Of a stretch of 64,000 bases of DNA, positions 1 through 11,642 are shown piece by piece (the first letter of the stretch is position 1; every line of letters begins with the position of its first letter). Origin of the DNA: Lepus europaeus (lineage: Eukaryota > Chordata > Mammalia > Lagomorpha > Leporidae). The position numbers and the translations under genes were made by a program. The stretch is taken from contig NC_084834.1 of assembly GCF_033115175.1 (NCBI RefSeq), positions 7,785,294-7,849,293 on the forward strand, written 5' to 3'. The notes beneath the pieces were generated by a model, which saw nothing but the letters and a program-made list of their open reading frames with translations, was not told the origin of the DNA and searched no databases.

Positions 1-590
1 GAGTTATCTGCACCCCCATGTTATAGCCGCTCAATTCACAGTAGCTAAGCCATGGAATCAACCTAAATGCCTATCAACTGAAGGCTGGATAAAGAAAGTA
101 TGGGGTATGTATACCTCGGAGTACTACACAGCAGTAAAAGAATAATGAAATCCAGTCATTTGCAACAAAATGGATGAAACTGGAGAACATCACACCTAGT
201 GAAATAAGCCAGTCCCAAAAGGACAGATACCATACGTTCTCCCTGATCTGTGACAACTAACTGAGCACCTAAAAGGAAATCTGCAGAAGTGAAATTGACA
301 CTTTGAGAAGCAATGACTTTGAACAGCCCTTGTCTCAACTGTTAAGCAACAGTTTTTCCCCCATACTATTTGTTGAACTCTTAACATAGAGTTAATCATA
401 TGTGTATCAAGTTCATTGAAAACAGATCTTAGTAAAAAATAAGGATGGGAATAGGAGAGGGAGGAGGGCGGGTATGATGGGAAGATCACCATGTTCAGTG
501 GCAAGAATCACTATGTTCTGAAAATTGCAATTGTGAAATGTATGAAGTTTGCATTCCTTAAATAAAAGTTTTCTGAGGAGAAAAAAAAAA
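1..590 (+). mobile_element. L1 3' end (copy 1, cut by window start)
   Basis: The final ORF2 codons, reading WMKLENI and ending HTFSLICDN with TAA at 258-260, match the end of mammalian L1 ORF2. An A-rich 3' UTR with an aataaa-type signal near 560 and a short poly(A) at 580-590 follow. The window begins inside the element. The sequence is identical by eye to 24754-25343. Confidence 0.85.
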
Positions 591-1100
591 GAAATCTCTT
601 TTCCTGACAGCTCTTTCTTTTTTTTTTTTTTTTAAGATTTATTTATTTATTTGAAAGTCAGAATTACAGAGAGGTCTTCCATCCAATGGTTCACTCCCCA
701 ATTAGCCACAATGGCTGGAGCTGAGCCAGGAGCCAGGAGCTTCTTCTGGGTCTCCCATGCAGGTGCAGGGGCTCAAGCACTTGGGCCATATTCCACTGCC
801 TTCCCAGGCCACAGCAGAGAGCTGGATTGGAAGAGGAGCAGCTGGGACTAGAACCGGCGACCATATGGGATGCTGGCACTTCAGGCAAGGGCGTTAACCC
901 TCTGCACCAGGAGAAAGCAGGAGAAGATGGCCCAAAGTACTTGGACCCCTGCCACTCACATAAGAGACCCAGATGAAGCTTCTGGCTTTGACTTGGCCCA
1001 GCACTTGCCACTGGTGTCATTTTGGGAGTTAACCAGCAAATGAAAGCTATCTCTCTCTAACTCTGCCTTTCAAATCAATAAATATTTTTTAAAAGATTAT
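591..1100. repeat. SINE pair after L1 copy 1
   Basis: A minus-strand C-SINE at about 625-904, inserted in the DNA downstream of the L1 tail, is followed at once by a head-less plus-strand C-SINE at 905-1097 ending in caaatcaataaatatt. The first is the paralog of the SINE at 25375-25700. Confidence 0.8.
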
Positions 1101-1509
1101 AATTTGCAAGAAGTGAAATGTTGCTTCTACTTATTATTAGAGTATTTTCATGTTTTATAATTATTATTATCTTCTGTGAAATACTTTTTTCCTATTTTTC
1201 CATTGGTCTGTCTGTCTTGTCAATTTCTTTTAGCTTTTCACATTTTATAGTTTCAGTCCTTTGGCAGTTATAGTCACTGCAGGACTCTTCAAACTTAGAC
1301 TTCTCTCAGTGGTGTCTTCAACAGTTCATATGTTCAACGTTTTTATCTGTCTTTCCCTTTGTTATTTGGATTCTTTAAGAAATCTTCTGTACAAATGATG
1401 TTAAGATAACTGTACTTCAAAACCCTTTTGTATCTACTTGGAATTGACTCTGTGTTTAAGAATATGATAGAACGTGCCTGTACTATATGTAGCATAAAAA
1501 TAACCATGT

Positions 1510-2285
1510 TGGGGCCCCCAGCACTGTGGCACAGCAGGTTAAAGCCCTGGCTTGCAGCACTGGCATCCCATATGGGCACCAGTTTGAATCCTAGCTGCTG
1601 CTCTTCTGATCCAGCTCTCTGCTATGGCCTGGAAAAGCAGTAGAAGATGGTCCATGTGCTTGGGCCCCTGCACCCACATGGGAAACCCAGAAACAGGTCC
1701 TGGCTCCTGGCAGCAAATCAGCTCTGGCCAAGGTGGCCATTTGGGGAGTGAACCAGCAGATGGAAGACACTCCCTCCCCCCACCCCCACCCGCCCCGGGT
1801 AACTCTTTCAAATAAATCTGAAAAGCAAATCATGTGTCACAACATCATTTATCAATGGATCATTCCTCCACATCTCAACAATGATACCTGCGCCATATCT
1901 GTTATCTAGTCTATTGGACTATACATGGGCTGCTGCCACACTCATAAATATTATAGCACTCTATGGGCTGGCGCTGTGGCACAGCAGGTTAAAACCCTGG
2001 CCTGAAGCTCTGGCATCCCATATGGGGGCCGGTTCTAGCCCCAACTGCTCCTCTTCCCATCCAGCTCTCTGCTGTGGCCTGGGAAAGCAGTAGAAGATGG
2101 CCCAAGTCCTTGGGCCCCTGCACCCATGTGGGAGATCCAGAAGAAGTTCCTGGCTCCTGGCTTCGGATCGACGCAGTTCTGGGAATTGTGGCCATCTGGG
2201 GAGTGAACCAGCATATGGAAGACCTCTCTCTCTGTCTCTACCTCTTTCTCTAACTCTGTCTTTCAAATAAACAAAATAAATCTTG
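1510..2285 (+). repeat. Two plus-strand C-SINEs
   Basis: Full-length elements at about 1512-1822 and 1969-2284, each with a gctgtggcacagcaggtta-type head and a caaataaa tail. Confidence 0.85.
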
Positions 2286-2629
2286 TAATGATGAGCATGC
2301 CGAATTAAGTATTTTAATTGCTTGCCAGTCTATGACAATCTATGTTTTTATATCTAAGTTGCTTAATGACATATCCCAGTGGACTTTCTTAGGTCAAGCT
2401 AAACATTTAGATTCACAGGTCTACCACAGGACACACGTGAAATCAGGATTACTCAGCGGGATGTTGAACAAGAAACAGCTTGCCATAAGGTAGTTCCATA
2501 CAATGCTCTTCCAGTGGGAATCCAATCGAATTATCCAGGAGTACCTTCTGGGTTTCCTATGAGATGCCTCAGGTAGAAGTCAATGGGACATCAAGCAGGA
2601 AAAGAAGCAACTCTGGTTGAAAACATCAC

Positions 2630-3670
2630 ATCCAGTGCAGGTGTCTGGTGCAGCAGTTAAGCAGCCTCTTGGGATGCCTTCAACCCGTGGTGAAGTGCCT
2701 AGTGTGAGTCCTGGCTCCACTCCACGTTCCGTCTTCCTGCTAATGTGCACCTTTGGAGGCAGCAGGGGATGGCTGCCACCCACGTCGGACACCCAGATGG
2801 AGTTGTAGTTTCCTGAGTTTGGCCTGGCCCAGCATTTGGCTGTTGTACACATTGGGAATGAGCCAGCAGGTTAAAAGATACCTCCCTGTTCCCACCACTG
2901 CCTTGCCTTTCAGATAAAGTACTTTTTAAAAATGGTTAATTTTTAGAAATTGCCTTATGCCTTGATGGCATGAAATACAGCCAGATCTTTTTGCAATATT
3001 TTTGGCACTTTTCATTTATATTCACTTTAGAGGTAATGTTGATTATTCATAATCAGTGTTTTCTACAACCTAGGAAAGAGACAAGAAAACCACTAATACA
3101 CAATCCAAGAGGATTAAAAGAGACAAAAGCAAGACAGACTAGCCAATCAGTTATTGGCATAGTATTCAATCTGATTGCAGATGTGAGGTTGTAATGCACA
3201 GATTTGTAGAACTTAAAAATACCCTTTCCCTGGGGTGTGGAAAATGCTGGCAGAATAACAGGCTTAGAAGATATGTGATCTGATTCAACATGTTGGGAAT
3301 AATCAAACTATTTTTCCAAATTTAAATTGTATTCTGACATTGTACCTCCATAAGAAATTTTACGAGGGGCCATGCCATGGTGTGGCCAGTAAGGCTGCCA
3401 CCTCTGGGCCTGGCATCCCATGTGGGCACTGATTTGACTCCCAGTTGCTCCTCTTTCTATCCAGTTCTCTGCTGTGGCCTGGGAAAGCAGTGGAAGATGG
3501 CCCATGTGCTCACACCTCTGCACCCGCATGGCAGGTCTGGAAGAAGCTTCTGACTCCTGGCTTCAGATTGGCCCAGCTCTGGCCATTGTGGCCATTTAGG
3601 AAATGAACCAGTAGATGGAAGACCTCCCTCTGTAACTCTATCTCAAATAAATAAATCCTTAAAAAAAATC
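2630..3670 (+). repeat. Two plus-strand C-SINEs
   Basis: A diverged older copy at about 2630-2935 and a copy at about 3365-3668. The stretch between them (2940-3364) is AT-rich and I recognise nothing in it. Confidence 0.75.
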
Positions 3671-5580
3671 GAACACTACTTGGAATCAAGGATATATGTG
3701 AAAATTCCTTTACATATATTTATATATAAAATATATATATATACATATATACATATATATTTGGAAATTCCTTTTCTAAACCACATAAATAGGCTAGAAG
3801 ACATAGACAAGTTCAACAAATTTTGGTACACATGTACAATGGGCTATCGTGCAGCTCTTTTAGGGTAATACAGGAATAAATGCTTGTATATGGCATGGGT
3901 AAATAAATACCAAAAATCAGCTATGGGGAAAAACTGAGATTAAAAATGAATCATACCCCCAGTGACCTGTCTGAAGTTATGTCACTCTTTACATCATTAC
4001 CTGAATTCCTTTTTACATCAATCATCACTCTTTGATGTTACATATTTACGTTTGCTTCTGACTGTAATCCTGAAAGATAATCCCCAATGTCATCCTAAAT
4101 GTTTAAATACCAAAAGATCAAAATCTAGCATCCAAAATAAAAAAAAAAAAACCACAATCCCAAAAATTTAGAACCCAAAATGTTGAAATCCTAATACTCA
4201 AAATTCTATAAACAAGTCCCCTTTTTAAAAAAAAAAATGCAGTATAAGAGATAGTTAAATTCTGGAGAAGACATGAGCCACATTATATAGCCATGGTAAA
4301 CACTTCACTTTAAAAATGAATTTGTCTATCTTGACATTCCTTCCAGTCCATGAAATTCCAGAAACCTTTAAGGAATTAAAGGCGTCATCTTCCCAAAGAA
4401 GCCATGAAGGTACTGACTGGTCCAAAATTAATTATGTGCACCATAGGATAAGAAGACATTCAACTGTGGATGCTCAACCATCACTAATGTTTCCACCAAA
4501 TTGGTAGCCTGTATATAGAGTCCCATGTGGAATGGATTTCTTTGTTCCTTAAGCAACACAAGAGCATTGCACAAAAGATGTGAAAATGTAACAGAGAATG
4601 CTCAGGTCAGTGGATGTTGCAGAAAATTTTCAAATAAAAGCAGCACCCCACAGAAAATGAATGTGAACATGGTCACCAGGGATGGCTGTGCCATAAAAGC
4701 AACACAAACTGTTCATTGCAAGGCAAGACTTCCAAATGTGAGGACCAGGGACGCCAGCTCTTATGCATTCCCCACAGGAAATTGCCCATAAGCTGTCCTG
4801 GTAATACATTTGCATGTATAATTTTATTTTTAGGGTTTTTTAAGCTTTTTTTAGCTTCCCACTGTTTTAAATTTTTTATTTGAGAGGCAGAAAAAACAAA
4901 GAATGAGGGAAGCCCATTCACTTTTCCACTCCCCTTTCCTACTATTTTGAACTGCCAGCATTTTTTATAATTTGTTACACTAGGTATTTTAGGTTCACAT
5001 TGTTTCTAATACTGAAGGGTTAAGTCATTTACTACTGTAGAGAGTTCTAATTCATTTGGTGTATTTTTTTGCAAATCTAACTCCATTAAAGTGCACTATC
5101 ATAATGCTGACTACGCCATTAAAGTACATTATCAGAACACAAAATCTACGCACTGTGCATGTATGTAAACATGTTGAAAACTTCCTTAAATTTCTTTTTA
5201 CTACCTCTGCATTTGTGAAAAAGAAGTGTCTCAAGATCTCAGCTCTTCGAGTGACTGCAAATGTGGTAGCCACCCATTGTGGGTTTTTTCTTGTCAGTTT
5301 TCCAGTTAATTTCTTTCCCAGCATGAAATCATTGCTGAAAGCGCTTGATAGCTTTATCTCCTGTCAAGATTTGATTGATCTCATCAAGATTTAGGCTGTC
5401 CATGGCAGTAGTTCAAATGACTGCAATTATACAGTTAGTTGTATACAATCACCATGGTGCTATGTTTACACATTTTGCTTTTTGACCTAGGAGCAGTCTA
5501 TATTTTATAGCCAATATGCATTATTTTTCCCAATAAATGTAGGTATTCCCAATTGGGGGAGAGACTTTACAATATGAAAG
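3670..5580. other. AT-rich intergenic DNA with unidentified relics
   Basis: (TA)n simple repeat at about 3722-3765. From about 4090 to 4250 there are degenerate runs of the type 'aaaatc(c)caaa'. The stretch 4300-4800 has codon-like texture, but no frame stays open beyond 90 residues and I recognise no protein. A short minus-strand SINE-like scrap is at about 4868-4940. At 5056-5394 a 112-codon frame is open on the plus strand, with a 90-codon frame on the minus strand overlapping it; low-complexity, hydrophobic translation and no recognised domain make a real gene unlikely. Possibly an old DNA transposon or pseudogene. Confidence 0.35.
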
Positions 5581-5584
5581 ACCA

Positions 5585-6040
5585 TCACTACAGCAGACTA
5601 AATGGAGTCCTTCCAAGATCGTTATTTACCTAGATCCTAAGAATATGACCTTAATTGGAAATAGGGTCTTTGCAGATGCAATTGGTTTTTGATGAGACTA
5701 TATTCTATTAGGGTAAAGCCTAAATCCAATGACTGGTGTCTTCATAAGAAAATTAAGGAACACATTTATAGACTGAGGAGAGTAACATGTAAAAGCAGAG
5801 GCAGAGACTGGGGTGACAGAGCTACAAGCCAAGCAATGCCAAGGGTCGTGGCAGTCACTGGGAGCATGGAAGCATGGAAGGATTATCTCCTAAAGATTCA
5901 AGGGGACTGTTCCTGCTCACAGATCGATTTTGGACTTCACAACTCCATGATTGTAAGACAAAGTATTTTAATTTATTAAGCCACCCAGCTATAGTAATGT
6001 GTTACACTCGTAGCAGCTCTAGAAAATCTAATATGACCAC
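5585..6040 (+). mobile_element. Ancient MaLR-type solo LTR (MLT1-like)
   Basis: Contains hallmarks I associate with MLT1 LTRs: gaccttaattggaaataggg, tctttgcagatg, tccaatgactggtgtcttcataag, and near the end a segment like gattgtaagacaa followed by taagccaccc. Much diverged. A (TA)n tract follows at about 6040-6075. Confidence 0.65.
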
Positions 6041-6289
6041 TATATATATATATATATATATATGTATATAAATATACATATATATATTTTTTAAAATGGG
6101 GGCAAAATCAGGTTAACAGAAATATAAGACAATTTACACTAATTCTACATTCAAAAATACATTAATAGACACATCTGAGCATATACAATTGAAATATGTT
6201 TCTTGTTTTTATTTAAGTGTTCTGATTCATTCAAATAAACTCTTGAATATAATCATTTTTAGATGTATCTTTCTGACAAAATAAAGTAC

Positions 6290-7283
6290 TTGGAGAGGGC
6301 ATTTGGCATAGTGGTTAAGATGTTGCTTGCCACATCTGCACCCCACATTGGAGGAGCTGGGACTTGAACCAGGTGCTCCACTTCTGATCCAGCTTCCTGC
6401 TGGTGTGCACATGGGAGGCATCAGGTGATGACTGAAATACTTGGATCCCTGAAACCCAAGTGAGACGCTTGGATTCAGTTCCAGACTCATGACTTCAGCC
6501 TGGCCCACCCTTGGCTGTTGTCGGTATTTGGGGAGTGGACCCATGGATGGAAGATCTTGTCTTTCTGTCTCTACCTTTCACATAACAATGGGAAGGGGAA
6601 GAGAGAACAGCAAGACGGTAGTTGAAGGTATTAGAGTGGATGATATCCATGGAGTCTCAGTCATAGTTCCATTAGAGAAGCAAAACCAATAGGGTGAGGA
6701 AATAGATGTATTACAAGGAATTTGCTCATGGGATTGTCAGGGCTGCCTAACCATTGTCAAAGTCAATAAAGCAGAACAGGAAGATTATGTGCAACCTGGA
6801 ACAATAAGGTTAAGGGCAGAAGTTGCTGTCCACAAACAGGAAGGGAAGAGTGAGAGAAGAGGGAAAACTGGACAACTATTGGCTGTTTGGAGTCTCTTGC
6901 CAGGAGGACTTCAGTCCCTTTTAATGACTCACGTTATTAGATTACATGCACCAAGTGTACTGTCTCCAAAGTTACTTGTTCAGAGAAATTTTTTCAAGAT
7001 TTATTTATTTAATAGAGAGCAATTGAGCTTCTATTCACTGGTTCACTCTCTAGATGGTCACAACGTCCAAGACTGGGCCATGCAAGAGCCAGGAGCTGCA
7101 TCTGGGTCTTCCATATGGATGGCAGGGACTTAAATATTTGGGCCATCTTCCACTGCTTTTCCCAGGCCATTAGCAGGTAGCTGGTTTGGAAGTGCAGCAG
7201 CCAGGACACAATCCAGTGCCCATAGTGGATATCAGTGTCACAGCCTAGGGCTTTACCTGCTACACTACAACTATTGGCCCCAA
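6290..7283. repeat. C-SINEs flanking a unique stretch
   Basis: Plus-strand SINE at about 6290-6585 and minus-strand SINE at about 6990-7282. The 400 bases between them show no recognisable feature. Confidence 0.75.
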
Positions 7284-7584
7284 TGATCAAGCACTGTTAA
7301 TGACATCTGATAAACTCTTTCACATTAGTAGCTAGATTAGTGTTTGAGCAAAACAAAACTTGTGCTTCAGCTTATATACTACATGCTACAAAACGATTGT
7401 CACCCTTCTTTCCATCCTTACAGTTTAGCCTAGCCACACTGACATATCAAATGCCATTGACTGAGACACCAGGAGCCCCTGGAAAGGAAAGAAAAATTAT
7501 AGCAAAAAAAAAAAAAGACAGAGATAAAAGAACATATGACATAACTCCAGGAACCCTGAGGGAAGAGGAGATGGGAGAAACATA

Positions 7585-8030
7585 GGCTATGTAATCTTCA
7601 GATGTTGTTGACCCTGTGGACTACACCTGTCTGAGCAATTCCCACACTTCTGTGCAAAACATACTCCAATGTCAGTTGTCTAATTGAGTCATGCCTCATT
7701 AGCATACACCTCAGCCAATCAGGGAGAACTTCCTGCTTTACAAATACATAAAATCCTGAACCAGCCAGGCCTGCTGGACAGTGCCTTCAGGGCAGCCCTC
7801 CTGGCTGCCACGAGGCTTCCTCTGCCTCTTCAATAAATGCCATTCACTTTGCTCCTTTCTACCCCTGTGCCTCATTCATCATGGTTGTGAGACAAAAAAC
7901 CCAGCAGAGAAGAAAAGCTGTAACCCAGAAGACTAACACTCAAGAAACCTGGCAGAGAGGAGAGAGCCGTAATACAGAGACTATAACCCAGAGGGCTGCA
8001 ACATGGAGAGTTTCAACACAAAACAGCTGT
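7585..8030 (+). mobile_element. Probable solo ERV LTR with tandem tail
   Basis: Order of signals as in a retroviral LTR: a ccaatcag CCAAT box at about 7715, a TATA-like cataaaatcc at about 7748, an aataaa poly(A) signal at about 7833, and a pyrimidine-rich stretch ending tgtgcctcattc. It is followed by roughly 50-base degenerate tandem units built on 'cagagaggagagagccgtaa' to about 8010. No gag, pol or env frame is next to it. Confidence 0.5.
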
Positions 8031-9080
8031 AACATGAGAGCTGTGCTGTTCCTAAAGAATCCAACCAGCTATAGTACCTGGCCCCTCTCTGGGGACAAGG
8101 CACAGACCCAAGTGACTGGAGCCGAAGACTCCTCATGCCAACACTGATACAACACCAACCCCAGCTTTCCTGCAACATCAGCACCTCGTCAGAAGAGAAG
8201 CCGTTCTGAATTGTTTGACCAGTCTGCTTTTTCTATTCATTTTCCTTGAAAAGAAACCAGTTTTTAAATATTTGATATACAGGCAAGGCTTTTTGTTTTG
8301 TTTTATCCTTTTGGTGCTCACATAATTGGGGAAAACAAAACGAGCTAAGCTCAGATTCCCTCATGACCCAGGCTCCTCCTCATCTTTACCACGAATTCTT
8401 TGTAAGGTTGTTCATTTCCTTTTCTGATGTAGGAGGCATGATTCAGATGGCATTACCCAGTGGAATTTGGACAGAATTGTTTGTTTCTTTTGATGGCATC
8501 TTCTCCACACTGATTCGTTAGAAAAAACTGCTTCATTTTCTTCACACTTGAATTTTCTCTTGCTCAAAAATGTTCATAGTAATCATTCAGGACCCAGATC
8601 CAAACTCTGAATAGCTCTAGTTCCTCTTTTACTGTCCTTTCTCAGTCTGTTTTGCAGACGGTTCTTGTCAACCTCAGGAGTTGAGATGTTTTCTGAGAAT
8701 GCAAGGAGGACTAAGAAAGACCTCTCTCAGTAATGTCTGGTCTAGCCGTGTTAGTGATCTGTTACACACTGCCCTGGGATTAATGCGGTATCCAAACACT
8801 AGAAGAGCTATCATAACATCCCTGTGAGGTAGCAGTTGTTAATCTCAGTAAGCAAACATGGAAACTGAACCTGAGAGCTGTGAAGCTACATATCCAGGTT
8901 CCAGAGCCATGCTGCTCCTTCGCTATGCTCCCAGAGTATCTGGTATCCAGCTATGCCTTGGAACTTCCAGAACTGTGTTGTTTATGCCTTTAACCTTGTA
9001 ACCCACATATGGTAATTGACCCACACAAAATCTAAAAGGGGAAGAACTGTAACTTATGTGAAGAATCTGCTTCAGTCTTT
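8031..9080. other. Unique intergenic DNA, no feature seen
   Basis: About 1 kb of mixed-composition DNA without SINEs, long frames or recognisable RNA genes. Confidence 0.4.
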
Positions 9081-9905
9081 TTTTAAAAAAGATTGTTTAT
9101 TTATTTGACAGGTAGGGTTACAGACAGTGAGAGAGCACTTCCTTCTATTGGTTCACTCCCCCAAATGGCCGCCATGGCCAGAGCTATGCCCATTCGAAGC
9201 CTGAAGCCAGGTGCCTCTTCCTGGTCTCCCATGCAGGTACAGGGGCCAAGAACCTGTGCCATCCTCCACTGCCTTCCCAGGCCACAGCAGAGAGCTGGAC
9301 TGGAAGAGGAGCACCGGGACTAGAACCTGGCGCCCATATGGGATGCCGGCTGCAGGCGGAGGATTAACCAAGTGAACCACGGCGCCGGCCCCTTCAGTCT
9401 ACTTTTGATAGTGGAAAGGAATATAAATTTAAAGAGAAACTTTGCAATCAATGTAAGTTTTGGTATTTGTGTCTCAACACTTGCTACTTACCTAGTTGTC
9501 CTTGGAAAAGTTATTTAATTTCTCTAAGGTTTAATCGATTCTTCCGTAAATTAGAGATAATAAAACTCAGAGTTGTTGTTTGTCTAAACTTCAGATGGTT
9601 AAAAAATGAATAGGGCCAGCGCCATGGCTCACTTGGTTAATCCTCTGCGGGCTGGCATCCCATATAGATGCCGGGTTCTAGCCGCGGTTGCTCCTCTCCC
9701 AGTCCAGCTCTGTGCTGTGGCCCGGGAGAGCAGTGGAGGATGGCCCTAGTGCTTGGCTCCTGCACCTGCATGGGAAACTTGGAAGAAGCTCTGACTCCTG
9801 GCTCTGAATCAGCCGATTCCGGCCATTGCAGCCATTCCAGTGGATGGAAGACCTCTTTCTCTCTCTCACTGTAACTCTACCTCTCAAATAAATAAAATCT
9901 TAAAA
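9081..9905. repeat. Inverted C-SINE pair
   Basis: Minus-strand SINE at about 9081-9392 with an intact head (ccacggcgccggcccc), then about 220 bases of unique DNA, then a plus-strand SINE at about 9613-9905. The pair could fold as an inverted repeat in RNA. Confidence 0.85.
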
Positions 9906-10251
9906 GAAAATATACTTTAGAGAAAAACAAGCTGAGACGGAGGATGCCATACATATACCAAGAGGTGACATGGTTTCTTCTGCATATACCTTGGGTACGC
10001 AGTGTGGTTATTGAGTGGGACCACAAGGGACTAAGAGAGCAGGCAAAGGTGACTCTATGGGAGTGACTACAGTTAGGGCTGGGACAAGGGTCCCTTGCCT
10101 GACCAGGGGCTTGCTTGTTTTGATCCTCGCACTTGTACTGACAGGGGGAGCACATGGACTTCCTCCTCAGCTTTCCCAGCATTGGGGCAGAAAGAGCCGG
10201 AACATGAACGCTAAGAGTTCAACAGTCAAGCATCAAAATGGAATCAGAATC

Positions 10252-10318
10252 TTTATTCCAAGGCACTTCCAGGAGCACAGAGAGATAAACATGGCCACAT
10301 ACGAAATGATCTTTTATT
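10252..10318 (-). terminator. Poly(A) signals of TRIM gene A
   Basis: On the minus strand an AATAAA (10318-10313) overlaps the tandem stop codons TAATAA of the gene. A second AATAAA lies at 10257-10252, about 60 bases downstream, and is the more plausible one because the first would leave almost no 3' UTR. Confidence 0.5.
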
Positions 10319-11642
10319 AGATGATTCTGATGTTAATAACTGAACAAGGTAGAATGGAGAAGTAAGCCTGGACCTTTTCTGTCAACGTAGCAGTGTAGGT
10401 ATACAAGTAGGATTTGTCACTTAAATCATAGAATGAAATTTCTCCTAATTCATAGTCCAGAAAGACGCCAATCCACTTGTCTTCAATTTCGCCCTGGCCC
10501 AGGAACTGCTCGATTTGCCAGCAGCCGTTGTGTGTGCACGGTGCTGTGTTGGCATCGGTGGGGAACGATTCCTGACACACACCCAGTGACCACTCCCCTC
10601 TGCCTCTTGAGTGTACCTTCCAAAAGTGCCTCCCACTAGCGAATTTCTCACAACTCCGGACAGTGAAACGCTCATGAGGGAGATAAGGTGGGCTCGTTGC
10701 TTCCATCAGCACAACTTTTCCATCTTCGGAGACCACAAGATCTGGGTGGGCGGTTCCAGGATCCAGGGTCAAATCCACCTGAAGCGTGCTCATCATTTTC
10801 TGCAGACCAAACAACCGCGGCAGGACGCAGCACCTCTCCTTTATCTCACAGGGTAAGATCTCTGAAGCTTTTAGCCCTTCATACCTGTGATTGACACTGC
10901 GAAGCCCTCTCAGGAAATCCACGTCTGTCTGCAGGCACTTCTCTGCTATTTCACTCAACAGATCTTCCACTGCGGCTATGTGGTCTGAAATCCGACGTTT
11001 GTTTTCAACTAGCATGTCATGAACATCCTGTTCCTTGCAGAGCAGCCTGACCTGTGCTTCCTCTTGCTCCCTTATCAGGAAATAGTAAAGATCCTGAAAT
11101 TTAGACTGGGCCTCCTGCCTCCAGTTATTCAGCCGGCTCCTCAGTTCATCACATTCCCTAGCTTGCATATCACACGCCATTTCAGCATCTTCAACTTGCT
11201 TTTTCAGCCACTCAATGTCCATTCCCAGGATCCTCTTGTGATGAGCTGCAGCTTTCTCAATGGGCACCAGGTGGTGATCCTCGTGGGCCCTGGAGACCCT
11301 GCACTGGGGACACAGCAGCTCCAGGTCCTGCTCACAGAAGAAGTCCAGGACCTGGCCGTGCATCTCACACAGGGGTTTCCTCTCGTTCCCTGTGGTGGGA
11401 AGCTGCGTCACAATGTCTATCATTTCGCGTAACAGGATATTAGTCTTGAGGTTTCTCGAAGGGCAGTGGTACTGGCAGACGGGACAGGGGAAGACATCAT
11501 CTATATCTTTCCAGAACTGTTGGATGCAGCAACAGCAGAAGTTATGGCCACACTCGGTGGTCACTGGGTCCCTCATGTAGTCCAGGCATTTGGGGCATCT
11601 AGCCTGTGCTTGGAGCACAGACAGGGAAGCTGCAAAGGCCAT
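10317..11642 (-). CDS. TRIM60/61/75-family RING-Bbox-SPRY protein (TRIM gene A)
   Basis: A 441-residue intact single-exon ORF. The family acts as cytoplasmic RING-type E3 ubiquitin ligases, with the C-terminal SPRY domain choosing the target; the substrate here is unknown. RING ligands are C16, C19, C31, H33, C36, C39, C53 and C56. B-box2 ligands are C92, H95, C103, D106, C111, C114, H120 and H123. A helical coiled-coil stretch runs from about 130 to 275, and PRY-SPRY from about 291 to the end. The start ATG at 11642 has A at -3 and G at +4. The protein aligns without an N-terminal offset to TRIM75-type proteins. Oddities: the RING has CPKC where CPIC is usual, and the SPRY is about 20 residues short, missing residues before the SGRHFW motif, in the loop before IGVFLDY and at the C-terminus. 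Transcription runs away from the left inverted arm, which carries a candidate promoter. Family assignment is firm; which paralog it is remains unsure. Confidence 0.88.
   Translation of the reverse strand: MAFAASLSVLQAQARCPKCLDYMRDPVTTECGHNFCCCCIQQFWKDIDDVFPCPVCQYHCPSRNLKTNILLREMIDIVTQLPTTGNERKPLCEMHGQVLDFFCEQDLELLCPQCRVSRAHEDHHLVPIEKAAAHHKRILGMDIEWLKKQVEDAEMACDMQARECDELRSRLNNWRQEAQSKFQDLYYFLIREQEEAQVRLLCKEQDVHDMLVENKRRISDHIAAVEDLLSEIAEKCLQTDVDFLRGLRSVNHRYEGLKASEILPCEIKERCCVLPRLFGLQKMMSTLQVDLTLDPGTAHPDLVVSEDGKVVLMEATSPPYLPHERFTVRSCEKFASGRHFWKVHSRGRGEWSLGVCQESFPTDANTAPCTHNGCWQIEQFLGQGEIEDKWIGVFLDYELGEISFYDLSDKSYLYTYTATLTEKVQAYFSILPCSVINIRII

Noticed and set aside
74-504. Minus-strand frames of 60-102 codons, repeated at 24827-25257
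   Set aside because: Antisense shadow of the L1 3' end; the true L1 ORF2 end is on the plus strand.
5056-5394. 112-codon frame
   Set aside because: AT-rich, hydrophobic, no domain, and an overlapping antisense frame; chance is more likely.
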